Shown here: in pieces, positions 60,505-64,000 of the stretch
Numbering within the stretch: the stretch's first letter is position 1
Layout of the letters: the number at the start of each line of letters is the position of its first letter
NCBI GenBank assembly: GCA_034670405.1
Contig: JAXDDX010000187.1
Span: forward strand, 607,501 to 671,500
DNA length: 64,000 bases
Reading direction: 5' to 3'
Source of the DNA: Hoplostethus atlanticus
Taxonomy: Eukaryota; Chordata; Actinopteri; Trachichthyiformes; Trachichthyidae
Notes under the pieces: generated by a model
The model's database searches: none
What the model was told of the DNA's origin: nothing
The model's input: only the letters and a program-made list of their open reading frames with translations
Position numbers and translations under genes: made by a program

Positions 60505-60700
60505 CTACGGATTTAAAGCTGCCCTTGGTAAGATTTTGAATGTAAAAATAGATCCCTCTTATCAGCCTAGTGGGGCTGCAATAGAGAAGAGCGTCCCATC
60601 CCCACTAATTGAGACACCGTAGATTCACCCTCTGTCCCCAGTTTAAATTCTGCTGTCAGGTAAACAAATCAAAACTTAAGAGTGAAATACAAGCTGTGTC
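60505..60700 (+). repeat. Dispersed repeat (GTGGGGCTGCAATAGAGAAG family)
   Basis: CTTATCAGCCTAGTGGGGCT, GCAATAGAGAAGAGCGTCCC and CAAAACTTAAGAGTGAAATAC match 24890-25140 in order and orientation. Confidence 0.6.
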
Positions 60701-61109
60701 TTAAACAGCAGGGAACAAATGATCCGTCCAGAGAAAACTGAACGTTCACCACTTCACTCCATCACATGATTTCTGGATAGTGAAGTCGTATTCAGGTATT
60801 CAGCAGAGAACAGTGGCGGGAAAATAAGGGTTTCCAATGGGCCCTGGAGCAAATAAAATAAAAAGGTTGGTTGACCAGCCAGTCAGGGGAGAAGACACCT
60901 TAGCATCCCTCCCTCCGTGGTCACAGAGGGCTTGATCCTCTCTGACATCCAGTTTCCTGAGGACTAGTATCATCTCCTTGAGGATAACTGAATGGGATTA
61001 CTGAAAATTGCCACAAAAAAAGCAGTAGGCCTACCCTAAGGTATTTTCTAGTGCTCATACAGTCAATTTTGAATCAAAACTTTTTTTAATAAACTGTTGA
61101 GCTTCCACC

Positions 61110-61400
61110 CCAATGAAAAAAACCTATTAATTCCTATAATATATCCATAGGCTCTTGTAGCGCATCTGTGGCACTCAATAGTGAGTTTATAGTGACTTTA
61201 ATTCATAGTATTTTTATCTCCTATGATATCAAACCAATATTCCTATATCCTATAGGGTCTGACAGTGAAGCACTCAATAGTAAGTTTATAGTGGGTTTAT
61301 CGTGCTTTTATATTTTTAACTGGTACTATAATATTCTAATAATATTCCTACAATATTCCTATAGGGTCTTTTATTTGTATAGCCCTTAGTTACCCACAGT
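61110..61400. repeat. AT-rich degenerate repeat (ATTCCTATAGGG family)
   Basis: ATTCCTATAATATATCCATA, CACTCAATAGTGAGTTTATA (twice) and CAATATTCCTATAGGG are the inverted counterpart of 11330-11615. Confidence 0.45.
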
Positions 61401-61666
61401 TACAGTCTCAAAGGGCTTCACAAGCCCACATTATGAAATCCATAAATAAGAAACAAAAAAATGAATAGTGTGTCTGTGGTACTCAGTCAGTGTATACCCT
61501 ATCATGATTTCTGGTGTTTTTATCTCCGACATAATATTCCTACATTCATATACTGTCCTATAATTTATTTTAGGATTGCTACAGTTCTTTTTCATAAGGG
61601 ATTAATGAGTAGATTATGTACTGTACTTCTTGAACATGACTGAATGCGTTTTGTTTTATTTAACGC

Positions 61667-62085
61667 TTTAGCGTACACTATGTTCAGTGACAGTACGCTC
61701 CATGCTAGCACTTTAGCATACACTGTGTTGAGTGATAGCAGGCTCCATGCTAATACTTTAGCATACACTATGTTGAGTGATAGTAGGCTTCATGCTAACA
61801 CTTTAGCACACACTATGTTGAGTGATAGTACGCTCAATTGTAACACTTTAGCGTATACTATGTTGAGTGATAGTACGCTCAATTGTAACACTTTAGCGTA
61901 CACTATGTTGAGTGAAAGTATGCTCCATAGTAACACTTTAGCATACACTATGTTGAGTGATAATACGCTCCATACTAACACTTCAGCGTACACTATGTTG
62001 AGTGACAGTATGCGCCATGTTAATACTTTAGCATACACTATGTTGCATGATAGTAGGCTCCATGCTAACACGTTAGCATGCAGGT
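61667..62085. repeat. 45-bp minisatellite, about nine copies
   Basis: Units AACACTTTAGCATACACTAT GTTGAGTGATAGTAGGCTCC ATGCT are repeated about nine times. GACCAACGAGACAGTCTACT (62092) is a diverged host-MITE right arm. Because 45 is divisible by 3 and the unit has no stop in one frame per strand, 15-residue repeat frames of 118-147 codons appear on both strands. They are not genes. Confidence 0.85.
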
Positions 62086-62374
62086 AAACTGACCAACGAG
62101 ACAGTCTACTAAAAACTTGGTGTACCTCTGTAAAAGTGCATTTCACAAGTTGCTGGTGCGGTTGTTGCGTTTCACCTTTGTAAGACGTTGTTGTAGGAGA
62201 AGGCTGATATCGGAGAACAAATGGCCAGCGTTGGGGAGATATGGGGCGGTGAGCTGTTATTTTCTAAGAGACTCACTTAATCCCATAGTAATCCCTGTAT
62301 TAGATCACACTCTGATGCGCCAGAGAGGAGGAACCGTAGGCAGGCAGAGAGCAGCCCGACAGCAAGCTGGCGCA

Positions 62375-62706
62375 CACACGCACACACATGCACACACACA
62401 CACAAGCAAGGATGCACATGCATATCGGCGCCTGCTTGTATGTATATGCACACTCACAAATGCATACTGCAAACACACATCCAAATATACACATCTGAGC
62501 AATGATGCACACATGCAGATACAGACGTCTGCTCTTACACACACACACACACACACACACAACTGCAACAGCAGCAGCAGTATGTCATGTGACCACAGTA
62601 AGACCCCCCTGAGATGAGTATGTGAGTGAAAGAGAGAGAGAGAATAGCTTCCCCACAGATGGAAACTAGGACACCAAACCCCTGTGTGTGTTTGTTTTGC
62701 GTCCTG

Positions 62707-62756
<50 letters not shown>

Positions 62757-62890
62757 GTGTATGCACCTGTGTGTATGAGTGCATCTGCGTATGTGTTCGT
62801 GTGTCTAAGAGCAGGCATCTGTATCTGCATGTGTGCATCATTGCTCACGTGTGTGTGTGTGTGTGCGTGCATGCGTGCGTGCGTGCGATA
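62375..62890. repeat. Facing CA and TG arrays with long inverted repeat
   Basis: CA-rich sequence (62375-62560) faces TG-rich sequence (62709-62885). GAGCAATGATGCACACATGC (62497) is repeated inverted as GCATGTGTGCATCATTGCTC (62828), and CAGATACAGACGTCTGCTCT pairs with AGAGCAGGCATCTGTATCTG. Confidence 0.7.
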
Positions 62891-64000
62891 TAACAATGAA
62901 TAATCCAGTGGTGAAATCTTGGGAGTTCCTGTAGCTGGGTGTTTGTTTCCTGGAGAGAGTAGGCCATTTCTGTAACCACAGATACTACAGTACACGCTCC
63001 CAACTGAATGAACTCCACACTAGTAAGAGGTTAAATTCCCGCTGCTCAATAGCACCTACAGTTACCCATTCCTCTCTCTCTCTCTCTCTTTTCCCCTCAA
63101 GAGTCAAGATAAGGTAGTTTGTACCCATATCAACCAAGGCTGCTAGGAATTTGTTTTGGCGTGCTCAGGATAGACACGAGGTAGGATGTCAGGTACACGT
63201 ATAGATATACCCTCTTGTACAACCCCCTTTACCAATGACAGCAATAAGTACAAAAGCAGTCAGAAAAGGCTAAGCTAACAGACGTGTTGAAGTGCAAAAA
63301 GTGACAAGCGTCAAATAAGATATCAAACAAATAAGTAAAATCTATTTTCCGCTGTCTGTTTTTACTGCTGCCTCTCACCATCAAAGGTATATCTCATTTT
63401 TGGGAAAGGAATGAAGACAAAAAAAAAGCTGGTGGTGGAAGAGCAAGAGTCATTTTTAACCTTTATTTTTTTCCAGAAACATACACTACATACCTTCTTC
63501 CCATGCATACAGTTGCACACATTCACACTGGGAGCTGCCCAGTACAACCATAGTTTTGTACTGCTGGCCAATGAGCCAAAGTGTACCTCAAAAGTGGTTG
63601 TTACGGGAGAGGAGAGTATTACTCGTTCATTTTCCTCATCAGCATTTTCTCAGCCGGTCCAGGTCAAAAGTCTGCTTCTCTAACCTCTAGGCTTCAACCG
63701 GGATCCTGGGAATTATTTGGCACAGTCGGTTCCTTGTGTGCCTCCGTGACGCATTTCATGAAATATGATTCAAAACCAAAAATAACTCTGAGGATGTGTA
63801 AAGACCCCGGAAGTTTACTTGCTAACCAAGGATGCATCGGGTGGTGACTTGGCTGATGAGAAACAACAGGAAGCTCAAAGATTCATTGCGAGGAAAAATG
63901 CATCACATACAAACAGTGTTACAGTCTATCGTACAGTGGATGGGAATCTGAATGGATCATCTCAAACTGTAAAGCTGCCCCTCTTGCCTGTTCTTGAGGA

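Larger units (their letters stand above)
57518..64000 (-). other. rims1: 5' intron of rims1 (zinc finger exons lie further upstream)
   Basis: No zinc-finger CxxC exon or Rab-binding helix is visible on the minus strand here, so the preceding exon is beyond 64000. The interval contains a 'ttcacactgca' repeat (58107-58445), a purine tract then pyrimidine tract (58470-58760), a CA array (58884-58914), a 60505-60700 repeat, an AT-rich repeat (61110-61400), the longest 45-bp minisatellite (61667-62085) and facing CA/TG arrays (62375-62890). 63000-64000 shows nothing I recognise. Confidence 0.55.

Noticed and set aside
61644-62087. Open frame of 147 codons with 15-residue repeats (TLAYTMLSDSRLHAN type)
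   Set aside because: It is the translation of the 45-bp minisatellite; 45 is a multiple of 3, so stop-free frames appear on both strands. The other arrays give the same peptides.

Overview
The window is vertebrate genomic DNA, almost certainly from a teleost fish. Evidence: a split gene with GT-AG introns, very dense CA/TG microsatellites, and many short non-autonomous DNA transposons typical of fish genomes. No bacterial, viral or organellar gene arrangement is present, and no long single-exon gene.

The one gene I can identify is rims1 (RIM1, presynaptic active-zone scaffold) on the minus strand. I can place 29 coding exons between 57517 (second half of the Rab-binding zinc finger) and the stop codon at 17634. 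They encode about 1,350 residues: end of the zinc finger, Gly/Pro/Arg-rich linker, PDZ domain, C2A domain, a long Ser/Arg-rich linker carrying two RIM-BP SH3-type motifs, C2B domain and C-terminus. Exon phases agree at every junction except one gap (30107 to 26169), where a linker exon is missing or only weakly visible. Linker motifs such as RSRSVSPHR, RLPNVPAQR, LRFTDE, RSASTNC and SPRILIQHASPE identify RIM1 rather than RIM2, RIM3 or RIM4. The 5' exons lie beyond 64000.

Layout: 1-5170 is a CpG-, GA- and TG-rich stretch that looks like a promoter/5' UTR region of a neighbouring gene, with no coding exon that I recognise. In mammals KCNQ5 lies downstream of RIMS1, so this could be its upstream region, but that is only a synteny guess. 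5171-15290 is intergenic DNA with transposon remnants and possible conserved noncoding blocks. About 15300-17633 is the probable rims1 3' UTR. 17634-57517 holds the rims1 exons and introns. 57518-64000 is 5' intron.

The most interesting features are regulatory and structural. Many rims1 splice sites abut long (GU)n or (CA)n tracts, and in two cases the donor GT is itself the first unit of the repeat. Seven consecutive linker exons share one intron phase and can be skipped in any combination. An acidic mini-cassette follows C2A, and two acceptors are NAGNAG tandems. Among the repeats are a 1.18-kb TA-flanked element with about 340-bp inverted arms, and a 45-bp minisatellite expanded at three loci, at least one of them inside a probable TTAA-type MITE. 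I see no evidence for a wholly new gene system.
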